Below, in pieces: positions 36,960 through 46,658 of a stretch of DNA of 50,982 nucleotides. A model generated the notes under the pieces. The model worked only from the letters and a program-made list of their open reading frames with translations, was not told where the DNA came from and did no database searches. Position 1 is the stretch's first letter. Each line of letters opens with the position of its first letter. The stretch comes from Chitinophaga pinensis (GTDB lineage Bacteria; Bacteroidota; Bacteroidia; Flavobacteriales_D; Crocinitomicaceae): the NCBI GenBank assembly GCA_943324565.2, contig CALPMC020000007.1, forward strand, positions 1 to 50,982, written 5' to 3'. Both the position numbers and the translations under genes were made by a program.

Positions 36960-38838
36960 AATATTTTTAACCATAAGCATTGGATTATTTACATTCAATT
37001 CTTGTATTGCACAAAAAAACACTACAACGAAGCTTCCTAAAAAAAGTCCATCTATCCTTCAACATGTAGAACCAGCAAATTGGTGGGCAGGTATGAATTA
37101 TGCTGAAGTTGAAGTGTTGCTTCACGGAAAAGATATTTCAAAATTAACAGTTACTGCCAAAGGATTAGATATTTTAGAAATTAAGAAAACGGAAAATCCA
37201 AACTACCTTTTCGTAAAAGTGAATACCAAAAATAAGCTTGTTGGTTCTTATCCGATTCAATTGAGTGATGGAAAAAAAATTGTAGCCGAACATATTTTTG
37301 AGTTAAAAGCAAGAAGAGAAAATTCTGCAGCAAGAGTAGGTTGTACTCCGAAAGATGTCATTTATTTATTAATGCCAGATCGCTTTTCAAATGGTGACCT
37401 ATTAAATGATTCCCATTCTTCAACAATTGAAAAAGTAAATAGAACATTACCAGGAGGAAGACATGGTGGAGATATTCAAGGAATAATAAATCATTTAGAT
37501 TACATTCAAGAATTAGGTGCAACAGCAATTTGGACAACACCATTGCTGGAAGATAATGATACCACTTATTCTTATCACACCTATGGACAAAGTGATTTAT
37601 ACAAAGTTGATCCTCGCTACGGAACAAATGAAGATTTCGCAAGAATGGTCGAAGAAGCTCATAAAAGAGGAATAAAGATTTTAAAGGATGAAGTTCCTAA
37701 TCATTGGGGGTACACACATTGGATGATGAAAGATTTACCAACTTATGATTGGATTCATCAGTTCCCAGGTTATGCTCAATCGAATTATCGTACGTCAACA
37801 CAAATGGATCCAAATGCATCAAAAAGAGATCAGAAATATTGTGAAGAAGGTTGGTTTGTACGTTCTATGCCTGACTTGAATCAAGGTAATCCATTGGTTG
37901 TTAATTATTTGATTCAAAATACAATTTGGTGGATGGAATTTGCAAACTTGGATGCTTTACGAGTAGATACCTATTCATACAACCAAAAAGAAGGAATTGC
38001 TAAATGGACAAAATCAATCATGGATGAATATCCAAAAACCTCAATGGTTGGTGAAGTTTGGATGCACGATCAAGCACAAATTTCTTATTGGCAAAAAGAT
38101 AGTCCAATTTCTGCTATTCAAAACTATAATACCTATTTACCACAAGTGATGGATTTTACTTTACACGATGCTGTGCAAGAAGCATTTAAAGAAAATAATC
38201 AAGGTTGGGACAAAGGAATGGCTCGTGTTTATGAGAATTTTGTTAATGATTTTTTATATAAAAATGCGAGTGAGAATTTAATTTTCCTAGAGAATCACGA
38301 TACGCAACGATTCAATGAAACTTACCCTAAAATGGCTGACTATAAATTGGCTATGGCGCTTTTAGCAACAACAAGAGGTATTCCTCAAATTTATTACGGT
38401 AGTGAAATTGGAATGAAGGGTGATAAAAACAATGGAGGTGACGCTTCAATTCGTCAAGATTTCCCTGGAGGTTGGAAAGAAGATACAAAAAATGCGTTTA
38501 CCAAAGAGGGGAGAAGTGATTTCCAAGAAAATTACTTTCAATTCACTAAAAAATTATTGAATTGGAGAAAAAATAATTCAATCATTCACGAAGGAAAATT
38601 AGTTCAATTTTTACCTGAGAATAATGTTTACGTTTATTTTAGAGTAAAAGGAAAAGAAAAAGTGATGGTGGTTATTAACAATTCTGACAAAGAAGAAAAA
38701 ATTAAGAAAGTTAGATTCGCTGAGCAATTGGAAGGATTTACAGAAGCAAAAGAAGTAATAACAAATTTGAAGGTAAATCTTATGAAAGAAGCGTGGGACA
38801 TTCCAGCAAAAACGGCTTACATCTTTGAATTGAAATAA
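36952..38838 (+). CDS. SusA-like GH13 neopullulanase/cyclomaltodextrinase
   Basis: A 628-residue glycoside hydrolase. Signal peptide (IGLFTFNSCIAQ, with a possible lipobox FNSC at Cys18), an N-terminal cyclomaltodextrinase-type domain (about 30-125), then the GH13 barrel with LMPDRFSNGD, DEVPNHWG, nucleophile Asp339 (LDALRVDTYSYN), acid/base Glu368 (MVGEVWMHD) and Asp450 (LENHDTQRF). GGRHGGDIQGI and RQDFPGGW are neopullulanase-like. By analogy with SusA it would degrade imported maltodextrins in the periplasm. It overlaps the CotH gene by eight bases. Confidence 0.9.
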   Translation: MNKIFLTISIGLFTFNSCIAQKNTTTKLPKKSPSILQHVEPANWWAGMNYAEVEVLLHGKDISKLTVTAKGLDILEIKKTENPNYLFVKVNTKNKLVGSYPIQLSDGKKIVAEHIFELKARRENSAARVGCTPKDVIYLLMPDRFSNGDLLNDSHSSTIEKVNRTLPGGRHGGDIQGIINHLDYIQELGATAIWTTPLLEDNDTTYSYHTYGQSDLYKVDPRYGTNEDFARMVEEAHKRGIKILKDEVPNHWGYTHWMMKDLPTYDWIHQFPGYAQSNYRTSTQMDPNASKRDQKYCEEGWFVRSMPDLNQGNPLVVNYLIQNTIWWMEFANLDALRVDTYSYNQKEGIAKWTKSIMDEYPKTSMVGEVWMHDQAQISYWQKDSPISAIQNYNTYLPQVMDFTLHDAVQEAFKENNQGWDKGMARVYENFVNDFLYKNASENLIFLENHDTQRFNETYPKMADYKLAMALLATTRGIPQIYYGSEIGMKGDKNNGGDASIRQDFPGGWKEDTKNAFTKEGRSDFQENYFQFTKKLLNWRKNNSIIHEGKLVQFLPENNVYVYFRVKGKEKVMVVINNSDKEEKIKKVRFAEQLEGFTEAKEVITNLKVNLMKEAWDIPAKTAYIFELK

Positions 38839-41247
38839 ATGATTATGAAGTTTCTAGTTCCATTTTTTCTCGTTTTTCCTTTTGTTCTTTTTAGTCAAAA
38901 TACAAATCGTCAGTTTGTTTCTAGCACAGAATTAAAAGACGGAATTCAAATCACTGTTTCGGATGGAAATTATTATTTCTATTCTTATAATCAGAAAGTT
39001 ATTGAAACAACTTTTATTCCATTGAATGAAAAAAGCAAGGAAGAATCACACGCAGTATCTATAGCGCACGAATCAACTAGTTTTAAGTTGACAAGTTCAG
39101 AAACAAGTTTATCTTTTTCTAAACCAAATGGCATCGAAGTAAGTGTTCAAAAGTCTCCATTTAAAATCAGTTATTGGTACAAAGGAAAAGAACTTATTTC
39201 TGAAAAAATGGGTTATGAGAAATCTGCAGAATTTGAGAAAATCGAGTTTAATTTAACAACCGATGAAGTACTTTACGGAGGTGGTGCGAGAGCTCTAGGA
39301 ATGAATCGAAGAGGAAATCGTTTGCAGCTTTATAACCGTGCGCATTATGGTTATGAAGAAAAAGCAGAATTGATGAATTACTGTTTACCAATGGTGCTTT
39401 CGAATAAAGTGTATGCAGTTCATTTTGATAACGGAGCGATAGGTTACTTGGATTTAGATTCTAAAAAAAATAATACGCTTTCGTATGAAACAATCAGTGG
39501 CAGAAAAGCATATCAAGTCATTGCTGGTGATGATTGGAAAGATTTAGTTGAACAATATACGTATTTAACTGGTCGTCAACCAATGCCACCACGTTGGGCT
39601 TTTGGAAATTTTGCTAGTCGTTTTGGATATCATTCAGAGGCAGAAGCGCGAAAAGTAGTGAACCAATTCCGTAAAGATTCAATTCCATTGGATGCAATCA
39701 TTTTTGATTTATACTGGTTTGGAAAAGAAATTCAAGGAACTTTAGGTAATTTGGAATTCCATAAAGATTCGTTTCCAACTCCCGAAAAAATGATTTCTGA
39801 TTTTAAATCACAACAAGTTAAAACGGTTTTGATTACAGAACCTTTTATTTTAACTACCTCTAAAAAATGGAATGAAGCTGTTTCTAAAAAATTGCTTGGC
39901 ACCGATTCATTAGGAAAGCCTTTTACCTATGATTTTTATTTTGGAAACACTGGTTTATTAGATATTTACCAACCACACGTTCGTACTTGGTTTTGGGATG
40001 TATATAAAGACTTAGCAAACAAAGGCGTTAAAGGTTTTTGGGGTGATTTAGGTGAACCAGAAGTTCATCCTTCAAAATTGTTACACGGAACAAAAACCGC
40101 TGATCAAGTTCATAACATTTATGGTCATGATTGGGCGCGCTTGATAAGTGAAGGATTCAAAAAAGATTTTCCGTTAGAGCGACCATTTATTTTGATGCGT
40201 GCTGGCTATTCGGGAACACAGAAATATGGGATTATTCCTTGGTCAGGTGATGTGAATAGAACCTGGGGTGGATTAAAACCACAAGTAGAGATTTCGCTAC
40301 AAATGGGTCTTCAAGGAATCGCTTATATGCATTCCGATTTAGGAGGTTTTGCAGGAAATAATGACGAACCAGAATTATATACACGTTGGTTACAATATGG
40401 AGTTTTTCAACCGATATTCAGACCTCACGCGCAAGAAGAAGTTGCAAGTGAGCCCGTTTTTAAGGATGAAAAAACGAAAGCACTTGCGAAAAAATCAGTA
40501 GAGTTGAGGTATCAGCTTTTACCGTATAACTACACACTTGCATTTGAAAACCACACAAAAGGAACACCTTTGATGCGACCTGTTTTTATGCAAGAAAAAA
40601 ACACAAATTATTCAGCAACAAAAACCAATCAGTATTTTTGGGGTGATGCCTTTTTAATAAATCCAATTACAGTAAAAGGATCCGCAGGGAAAAAGTTAGC
40701 AGTAGATTTTCCTTTAAATACTTATTGGTACGACTTTTCCGACGGAGACTTGGTGACGGAATTCGTACAAACAGAAAATAGTAAAGCCACTTTTGTAACT
40801 GTTCAAGATGAAAATATTCCAGTTTTTGTCAAAGCAGGATCTTTTATTCCAATGTCAGATAAAATTCAATGCACAGAAGCATACGATACGAAGAATGTCA
40901 CGCTTCATTTTTACGATCATCCAATGGTTTTTAAAAGTGAAGGCTCTTGGTTTGAAGACGATGGTTTGACTGCTGCTGCTTATGAAAATGGAATGTATAA
41001 TCTTTTAAAAATTAAGAATAACAGAAGTAAAAAATCTTCTAAAATAACATTCAATTTAGAAAAAGGAAATGAACAAATTCAACTCATCAACAGTTTTCAA
41101 TTTGAAATTCATTTTGCTGAAAATCCGCCTAAAAAAGTGAAGGTTAACGGTAAAAGAACTTTGATTGAAATAAATATTAATAAAAAATATTTTTCTCTTC
41201 CTTTATCAATACAAGGAAATACAACAAACGTTAAAATTAAGTGGTGA
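38839..41247 (+). CDS. GH31 alpha-glucosidase
   Basis: An 802-residue GH31 enzyme with a signal peptide (PFVLFSQ). The start is ATG at 38839 or the second ATG at 38845. An N-terminal beta-sandwich (about 25-235) is followed by the barrel: FDLYWFGKEIQGTLGNLEFHKD, nucleophile Asp403 in GFWGDLGEPEV, and acid/base Asp471 in IIPWSGDVNRTWGG. YMHSDLGGFAGNNDEPELYTRW and FQPIFRPHAQE complete the site. It removes terminal alpha-glucose from malto-oligosaccharides. The start immediately follows the previous TAA. It takes the place of the GH97 SusB seen in Bacteroides starch loci. Confidence 0.92.
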   Translation: MIMKFLVPFFLVFPFVLFSQNTNRQFVSSTELKDGIQITVSDGNYYFYSYNQKVIETTFIPLNEKSKEESHAVSIAHESTSFKLTSSETSLSFSKPNGIEVSVQKSPFKISYWYKGKELISEKMGYEKSAEFEKIEFNLTTDEVLYGGGARALGMNRRGNRLQLYNRAHYGYEEKAELMNYCLPMVLSNKVYAVHFDNGAIGYLDLDSKKNNTLSYETISGRKAYQVIAGDDWKDLVEQYTYLTGRQPMPPRWAFGNFASRFGYHSEAEARKVVNQFRKDSIPLDAIIFDLYWFGKEIQGTLGNLEFHKDSFPTPEKMISDFKSQQVKTVLITEPFILTTSKKWNEAVSKKLLGTDSLGKPFTYDFYFGNTGLLDIYQPHVRTWFWDVYKDLANKGVKGFWGDLGEPEVHPSKLLHGTKTADQVHNIYGHDWARLISEGFKKDFPLERPFILMRAGYSGTQKYGIIPWSGDVNRTWGGLKPQVEISLQMGLQGIAYMHSDLGGFAGNNDEPELYTRWLQYGVFQPIFRPHAQEEVASEPVFKDEKTKALAKKSVELRYQLLPYNYTLAFENHTKGTPLMRPVFMQEKNTNYSATKTNQYFWGDAFLINPITVKGSAGKKLAVDFPLNTYWYDFSDGDLVTEFVQTENSKATFVTVQDENIPVFVKAGSFIPMSDKIQCTEAYDTKNVTLHFYDHPMVFKSEGSWFEDDGLTAAAYENGMYNLLKIKNNRSKKSSKITFNLEKGNEQIQLINSFQFEIHFAENPPKKVKVNGKRTLIEININKKYFSLPLSIQGNTTNVKIKW

Positions 41248-41259
41248 TTTTTTTCTTTG

Positions 41260-41272
41260 TGTCATATTGACA
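41260..41272 (+). promoter_or_regulatory. Candidate operator, TGTCA-N3-TGACA (site 2)
   Basis: TGTCATATTGACA repeats the inverted repeat found at 31948-31960. It includes the -33 TTG of the susC promoter, a position that suits repression. After both sites the sequence also resembles TTTATTAATyAAT further on. Confidence 0.6.
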
Positions 41273-41296
41273 TTAAGAAAAATTAAGATATATTTG
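41267..41296 (+). promoter_or_regulatory. Promoter of susC-susD
   Basis: TTG (41267-41269, inside the palindrome) and TATATTTG (41289-41296), a perfect -7 element, are 19 bases apart. The susC ATG is 38 bases after the -7. Confidence 0.65.
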
Positions 41297-41334
41297 ACAG
41301 AATAAAAGTTTATTAATCAATCAAAACGTAGAAT

Positions 41335-44300
41335 ATGGATGTAATTAGATTTAAATCTTTTGCGCTTTCCTTTCTTTTTTTAGCAGTTAGTTTTGTTGCG
41401 TTCAGCCAAAATGCGACTATCAAAGGAAAAGTTGTCGATGCAGACGGAGTACCATTGTTTAACGCTACCGTAATACTTGAAGGACAAGGAAAAGGAGCGA
41501 CAACAGATGACAAAGGGATTTATGAAATTAAAAGTATTAATTCTGGAACTTATAACTTGATTTTTAGATTTATTGGCCTAAACCAAAAAACTGAATCTAT
41601 AACGCTTACAGCAAATCAAATTTTAGTAAAAGATGTTGTTTTAGAAAAATTAGATAAAGATATTGATGAGGTTGTTGTAATTGGTTACGGTACAACTAGA
41701 ACCAAAGATTTAACTGGTTCAGCAACAATCATTAATGAGAAAAATTTTGCTCAAGGTTCACTTTCTACACCTGAGCAGCTTATTATGGGTAAAGTTTCAG
41801 GTTTGAAAATTACTAGTAATGATGGTGCACCTGGTTCAGGAAGTACATTAAGATTAAGAGGTGGAACTTCATTAAACGCAAGTAATGACCCATTGATTGT
41901 AGTTGATGGTGTTCCTTTAGATAATGGTGGAATTGCTGGTGTTGCCAACCCACTTTCTTTAATTAATCCCAACGATATAGCTTCTTTTGTTGTTTTGAAA
42001 GATGCTTCTGCAACAGCGATTTACGGTTCTCGTGCTGCCAATGGTGTTATCTTAATTACAACTAAAAAAGGTGATGGCATAAACATGGACAAGTTAAAAG
42101 TTGTTTTTGACACAAAACATTCTATGTCTACAATTGCTAAATATGCTGATGTTTTAGATGGTGAAGAATTAAGAAGAGTTGTTGCTGAAAATGGAACACC
42201 TGCTCAAACTGCCTTGTTAGGAACAGCAAATACAGACTGGCAAAAGGAAGTTTTCCGTACTGCATATGTAACGGATAACAACGTTTCATTAACTGGTGGT
42301 TTAAAAAATCTTCCTTATCGTCTTTCAGTTGGGAATAGATTTGAAAATGGATTATTGAAAGATGATCGTTTCGTAAGAACTTCCGCTTCATTAAATATGA
42401 ACCCTACCTTTTTTAAAAAATCATTGTTAGTTGAATTCAATCAAAAGCTGATTCAAACAAACTCTGTTTTTGCAAATAGAGGTGCATTAGGTGCAGCATA
42501 TTTTGATCCAACTCAAGCTGTTATGTCAGGAACAGACGCCTTAGGTGGATATTATGAGTGGATTGAAAACAATGGTGTTCCAAACACTTTAGCTCCTAAA
42601 AATCCATTAGGTTTAATTAAACAAAGAGATGATAGAAGCAATGTAGCGCGTTACATTGGAAATTTGAAATTAACTTATAAATTGCCGTTTTTCCCAATGT
42701 TGAAAGCAGTTGTGAATGTTGGAACGGATCAATCAGAAGGTTCAGGTCAAGTTTCAACCAGCTTGAATTCTGCATCGGGGTATTTTACAGAAGGGAGTTT
42801 CAATACCTATAATTCTCGAAAAGGTAATAAATTGATTGAAGCTTACGCTAATTTCAATACTGCTGAGAAAAAAAGCAAACACATAATTGATTTAACTGCG
42901 GGATATTCTTACCAAGATTGGTACTCTGAAAGTCCTAATTTACCAGTTTATAACCAAGCTGGTGATTCAATAATTAGTCCGGCAGCAGCTAATCCATTTT
43001 ACACTAAAAATGCTTTACTTTCATTCTACGGAAGAGGGATTTACACTTTTAATGATAGATATGTAATTAATGCGTCATTACGAAGAGACGGTTCTTCTCG
43101 TTTTAGTCCTGAGGCGCGATGGGGCTTATTCCCAGCAGTCTCTGCAGCTTGGATTGTTACAGGTGAAAAATTCATGCAAAAAGCGGCATGGCTAACTTTA
43201 TTAAAAGTTAGAGCAGGTTTTGGTATTACAGGTCAACAAGATGGAATTGGTGATTATGCCTATATTTCAAATTATTATGAAGGAGCAACAACTGCTCAGT
43301 ATGCTTTTGGCGGACAATATTATACGCAATTACGTCCGGGTGGATTTGACGCTAACTTGAAATGGGAAACCACAAAAAGTTACAATATTGGTTTAGATTT
43401 CGGTATTTTAAAAGACCGTTTTTCAGGAAGCATTGATATTTATAGAAAGGAAACGTCTGATTTATTAGCTACGACTACTGTTCCTGCTGGTTCTAATTTT
43501 ACAAATGAAATTTTGACAAACGTTGGAAGTATGTTAAATCAAGGAATTGAAATGAGTGTGAATGCAGGTTTATACGCTTCTAAAACAATGCGTTTAGATT
43601 TAACAGCTAATGCTTCACACAATGTCAATCAAGTAACTAAATTAACTCAAGTAGAAGATCCAAATTCAGTTGGTATTTTAGTTGGAGGTATTTCAGGTGG
43701 AATTGGTAACACAATCCAAGTTCAACGAGTTGGATATGCAACCTATTCATTCTTAGTTTATGAGCAGCAATATGATACAGACGGTTCTTTAATAGAAGTG
43801 GGTCAACAAGCGTCAATTGACGTGAATGGTGACGGTAGTGTTACTGTAGCTGACAAATGGAAAGACATACATGCTTTTGCTGACAGAAATGGTGATGGAA
43901 CAATTAATATTGAAGATCGTTACATTTATGACAAAGTTGCCCCAAATTGGTTTACAGGTTTAGCTTTAAACTTCTCATACAAAAAATGGTTTGCTGGTGT
44001 TTCGATGAGAACAGAGCTAGGTGGACATATCTACAATAACATTCATTCTAACTCAGCTACCTTCCAATCAATCAATGGAACACAAGGATTTATTAATAAT
44101 ATAAGTTCATTGTACTACGAAGAAGAAGTTAGAAATGTATCAACAAATCAATTATTAAGTGATCATTATATTGAAAAAGCTAATTTCTTAAGAATGGATT
44201 ATTTTAATGTTGGATATAATTTCGGTAAATTAAAAGCGCTTGGAAACAAAGTTGGATTAAACGCAACTTTAGTAGTTAATAACGTTTTTGTTTTATCAAA

Positions 44301-44397
44301 ATATAAAGGATTAGATCCTGAAGTTGGTGGAGGTATCGATAACAACATTTACCCACGTCCACGTGTTTACTCATTGAATTTAACATTTGATTTCTAA
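41335..44397 (+). CDS. susC: SusC-like TonB-dependent oligosaccharide transporter
   Basis: A 1020-residue outer-membrane receptor. Signal peptide ending at FVAFSQ, a carboxypeptidase-regulatory-like domain (about 25-105, ATIKGKVVDADGVPLFNATV), the SusC signature DEVVVIGYGTTRTKDLTGS (about 118), a plug domain with LRLRGGTSLNASNDPLIVVDG, then the barrel to the terminal Phe of YSLNLTFDF. Two DxNxDG loops (VNGDGSVTVADKW and DRNGDGTINIEDR) suggest calcium binding. Imports oligosaccharides with SusD as lid. It has its own promoter with the TGTCA-N3-TGACA palindrome. The symbol reflects family; substrate as starch rests on neighbours. Confidence 0.94.
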   Translation: MDVIRFKSFALSFLFLAVSFVAFSQNATIKGKVVDADGVPLFNATVILEGQGKGATTDDKGIYEIKSINSGTYNLIFRFIGLNQKTESITLTANQILVKDVVLEKLDKDIDEVVVIGYGTTRTKDLTGSATIINEKNFAQGSLSTPEQLIMGKVSGLKITSNDGAPGSGSTLRLRGGTSLNASNDPLIVVDGVPLDNGGIAGVANPLSLINPNDIASFVVLKDASATAIYGSRAANGVILITTKKGDGINMDKLKVVFDTKHSMSTIAKYADVLDGEELRRVVAENGTPAQTALLGTANTDWQKEVFRTAYVTDNNVSLTGGLKNLPYRLSVGNRFENGLLKDDRFVRTSASLNMNPTFFKKSLLVEFNQKLIQTNSVFANRGALGAAYFDPTQAVMSGTDALGGYYEWIENNGVPNTLAPKNPLGLIKQRDDRSNVARYIGNLKLTYKLPFFPMLKAVVNVGTDQSEGSGQVSTSLNSASGYFTEGSFNTYNSRKGNKLIEAYANFNTAEKKSKHIIDLTAGYSYQDWYSESPNLPVYNQAGDSIISPAAANPFYTKNALLSFYGRGIYTFNDRYVINASLRRDGSSRFSPEARWGLFPAVSAAWIVTGEKFMQKAAWLTLLKVRAGFGITGQQDGIGDYAYISNYYEGATTAQYAFGGQYYTQLRPGGFDANLKWETTKSYNIGLDFGILKDRFSGSIDIYRKETSDLLATTTVPAGSNFTNEILTNVGSMLNQGIEMSVNAGLYASKTMRLDLTANASHNVNQVTKLTQVEDPNSVGILVGGISGGIGNTIQVQRVGYATYSFLVYEQQYDTDGSLIEVGQQASIDVNGDGSVTVADKWKDIHAFADRNGDGTINIEDRYIYDKVAPNWFTGLALNFSYKKWFAGVSMRTELGGHIYNNIHSNSATFQSINGTQGFINNISSLYYEEEVRNVSTNQLLSDHYIEKANFLRMDYFNVGYNFGKLKALGNKVGLNATLVVNNVFVLSKYKGLDPEVGGGIDNNIYPRPRVYSLNLTFDF

Positions 44398-44408
44398 AAT
44401 ATAAAACT

Positions 44409-45986
44409 ATGAAAAAAGTAACCATAAGTTTATTAGGAATTGGGATGGCGCTATTAGTTTTAGTTCCATCTTGTTCAAAACAACTTAACCAAACTCCAAA
44501 ATACGGTTTGAACTCAGAAGTTGTTTACAGTGACCCAAATAATTACATCAATGTTCTTGCAAAATTGTATGCAGGTCTTTCTATGACAGGTTTACAAGGT
44601 CCAGCTGGAGCAGGTGACATTGCAGGAATTGATGAAGGATTCTCTTCTTATGTTCGTGTAATGTGGAATCTTCAAGAATTACCTACAGATGAAGCTGTCT
44701 GTGGATGGAATGACCCAGGAATTCCTGCTGCAAATAAAATGCAATGGAATGCTGATGATGGTTGGGTAAAAGGGATGTATTACAGAATTTATTATCAAAT
44801 AACTTTATGTAACGAATTTATTTGGCAAGCAAGAGATGAAAAATTAGACGAAAGAGGCTTTTCGGATGCAGACAAAGAAAGAATTAGAACTTACAGACAA
44901 GAAGCACGATTCTTAAGAGCGCTTAGTTATTTCCACGCTATGGATTTATTTGGAAACGTTCCTTTTGTAGATGAAAATGATAGAGTAGGAGCATTTCTTC
45001 CAGAGCGTATCACAAGAGGAGAAGTATTTAATTATATCGAATCTGAATTGGTAGCTATTGAAGATTTAATGTTACCAGCTTCAAGTGCACCTTATGGGCG
45101 TGCGACAAAAGCTGCAGCTCAAACTTTGTTAGCTAAAATATATTTGAATGCGTCTGTTTATACAGGAACTCAAAGAAACTCAGATTGTATTAATTATTGC
45201 CAGAAAGTAATTAATTCAGGTGCTTTCCAATTAGATGACACTTACCAAGATATGTTCTTAGCTGACAATAATACGTCACCAGAAATTATTTTCCCAGTTA
45301 TTTATGATGGTTTAAATGCACAAACTTATGGAGGTACAACTTATTTAGTTTGTGGTGCTTTAGGTGGTTCAATTGTAGCAGCTGATTACGGTGTAAATGG
45401 TAAATGGGGAGGGCTTAGAGCTACACCACAATTTGTAGATAAATTCCCTGATACAACCCAAGACGCTCGTTTCTTGTTTTACAGAACAGGCCAAACAAAA
45501 GAGATTACAGCTTTAGGAACTTTCACTCAAGGATATGCTTTCCCTAAATTCAAGAACAAAACGAAGGCAGGAGCAAATGGATCCAATAATGGAACTTCAC
45601 CTCATGTAGATATCGATTTTCCAATGTTCCGTTTGGCAGATGTTTATTTAATGTTAGCTGAGGCATCTTATAGAAATGGAGATCAAGGTACAGCTTTACA
45701 ATATATGAACCTTATTCGAGAGAGAGCTTACGGAAATAGTAGCCATAATTTCGCTTCTTTAACCTTGAATGACTTCTTAGATGAAAGAGCTAGAGAATTA
45801 AGCTGGGAAGGACACAGAAGAACTGATTTAATTCGTTTTGGATTATTTACAAGCGCTGATTACGTTTGGTCTTTCAAAGGTGGAGACGTTTTAGGAATTG
45901 GTGTTTCAAGCCATTTAAATTTATACCCAATCCCAACTGCGGATTTGGTGCTTAACCCGAATTTGCAGCAAAACACAGGTTATTAA
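44409..45986 (+). CDS. susD: SusD-like outer-membrane starch-binding lipoprotein
   Basis: A 525-residue RagB/SusD lipoprotein: lipobox VPSC (Cys22) with CSKQLNQTPKY, a helical TPR-rich body (YRIYYQITLCNEFIWQARD, YRQEARFLRALSYFHAMDLFGNVPF), KAAAQTLLAKIYLNA and the C-terminal DERARELSWEGHRRTDLIRFG typical of the family. It caps the SusC channel and binds glycan on the cell surface. It follows susC by 11 bases and ends in a terminator. Confidence 0.94.
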   Translation: MKKVTISLLGIGMALLVLVPSCSKQLNQTPKYGLNSEVVYSDPNNYINVLAKLYAGLSMTGLQGPAGAGDIAGIDEGFSSYVRVMWNLQELPTDEAVCGWNDPGIPAANKMQWNADDGWVKGMYYRIYYQITLCNEFIWQARDEKLDERGFSDADKERIRTYRQEARFLRALSYFHAMDLFGNVPFVDENDRVGAFLPERITRGEVFNYIESELVAIEDLMLPASSAPYGRATKAAAQTLLAKIYLNASVYTGTQRNSDCINYCQKVINSGAFQLDDTYQDMFLADNNTSPEIIFPVIYDGLNAQTYGGTTYLVCGALGGSIVAADYGVNGKWGGLRATPQFVDKFPDTTQDARFLFYRTGQTKEITALGTFTQGYAFPKFKNKTKAGANGSNNGTSPHVDIDFPMFRLADVYLMLAEASYRNGDQGTALQYMNLIRERAYGNSSHNFASLTLNDFLDERARELSWEGHRRTDLIRFGLFTSADYVWSFKGGDVLGIGVSSHLNLYPIPTADLVLNPNLQQNTGY

Positions 45987-46051
45987 CCAATTTCAAATAA
46001 ACATTTGTTTGAAATAAGAAATATTTGATTGTTGATTGATGAATGATGAAG

Positions 46052-46086
46052 AAGGGGAGTTTCGAAAGGAACTCCTCTTTTTTATT
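46052..46086 (+). terminator. Rho-independent terminator of susC-susD
   Basis: AGGGGAGTTTC pairs with GGAACTCCTC-type sequence around CGAAAG, followed by six T. A weaker palindrome (TTTCAAA ... TTTGAAA, 45991-46014) sits just past the stop codon. The rest of the 672-base interval to 46658 holds the transposase remnant and otherwise nothing recognised. Confidence 0.85.
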
Positions 46087-46158
46087 AGACATTCAAACCT
46101 TAAAAGCATTAATTTATCCAAAAGCTTTCAATTAATTCCATTCTCAGATTTTTGTACT

Positions 46159-46392
46159 TTAACAAAAATGCATTGATAATGCTTTTAAAAAATTGTAAAA
46201 GGAGATTTTGTATTTATTCATCATCCTTTTAAAGTTGAAAGCTGCTGCTGAACATAAGATATTGATGCCGTCGTTCACAATAACTTTGTAGAAATTTCTT
46301 CTTAAACGATTGTCACTTTTAATTTGTCAAATGATTGGTTCGATTGCCGCCTTTCTGGTATACACTTTTTTCAAACGCTTTCTTTTTATTCG
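46159..46392 (-). pseudogene. Decayed C-terminal end of an IS5-type transposase
   Basis: Reading the minus strand gives RIKRKRLKKVYTRKAAIEPII, an in-frame TGA, then QIKSDNRLRRNFYKVIVNDG, INILCSAAAFNFKRMMNKYK and a normal stop TAA (46161-46159). This is the conserved end of IS5/IS1182-type DDE transposases, in which IEPxIGHxKSD is usual; the glycine codon GGA has become TGA. The catalytic Glu side (IEP) is retained. A second in-frame TGA occurs just before, and the first three quarters of the gene are absent. I could not find terminal inverted repeats. An old insertion between susD and the surface-protein gene. Confidence 0.82.
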
Positions 46393-46606
46393 AAATCAAA
46401 CAAATTAGGCAAGTTTTTAATCAATAAAGATACAAATTTTATAATATTAAATAATTGATAATCAAATTGTTATTTTATTTTAAGGAGGCGCTGTGTATTT
46501 CCTTTTACAATTTTATACTGCGCTTGTTGAAGTTTAACCATTATTCATTCGTTAACAATTCCTAATCAGTCTATATTTCCCCTTTCAACTGTCCAATCTT
46601 ATTTCC

Positions 46607-46640
46607 AAAAAAAGCGCCACTGATAACTCAATGACGCTTT
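46607..46640 (-). terminator. Rho-independent terminator of the large T9SS gene
   Basis: AAAGCGCCA and TGACGCTTT form a 9-bp stem (one G-T) and the A-run at 46607-46613 supplies the T-run on the minus strand. It lies 19 bases after the stop of the surface-protein gene. Confidence 0.8.
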
Positions 46641-46658
46641 CAAAACTATTAGTATAAT

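Noticed and set aside
46440-46606. Short minus-strand frame of about 23 codons (MVKLQQAQYK...) and a possible IS end
   Set aside because: Too short, with no similarity recognised and no inverted-repeat partner for the transposase remnant.
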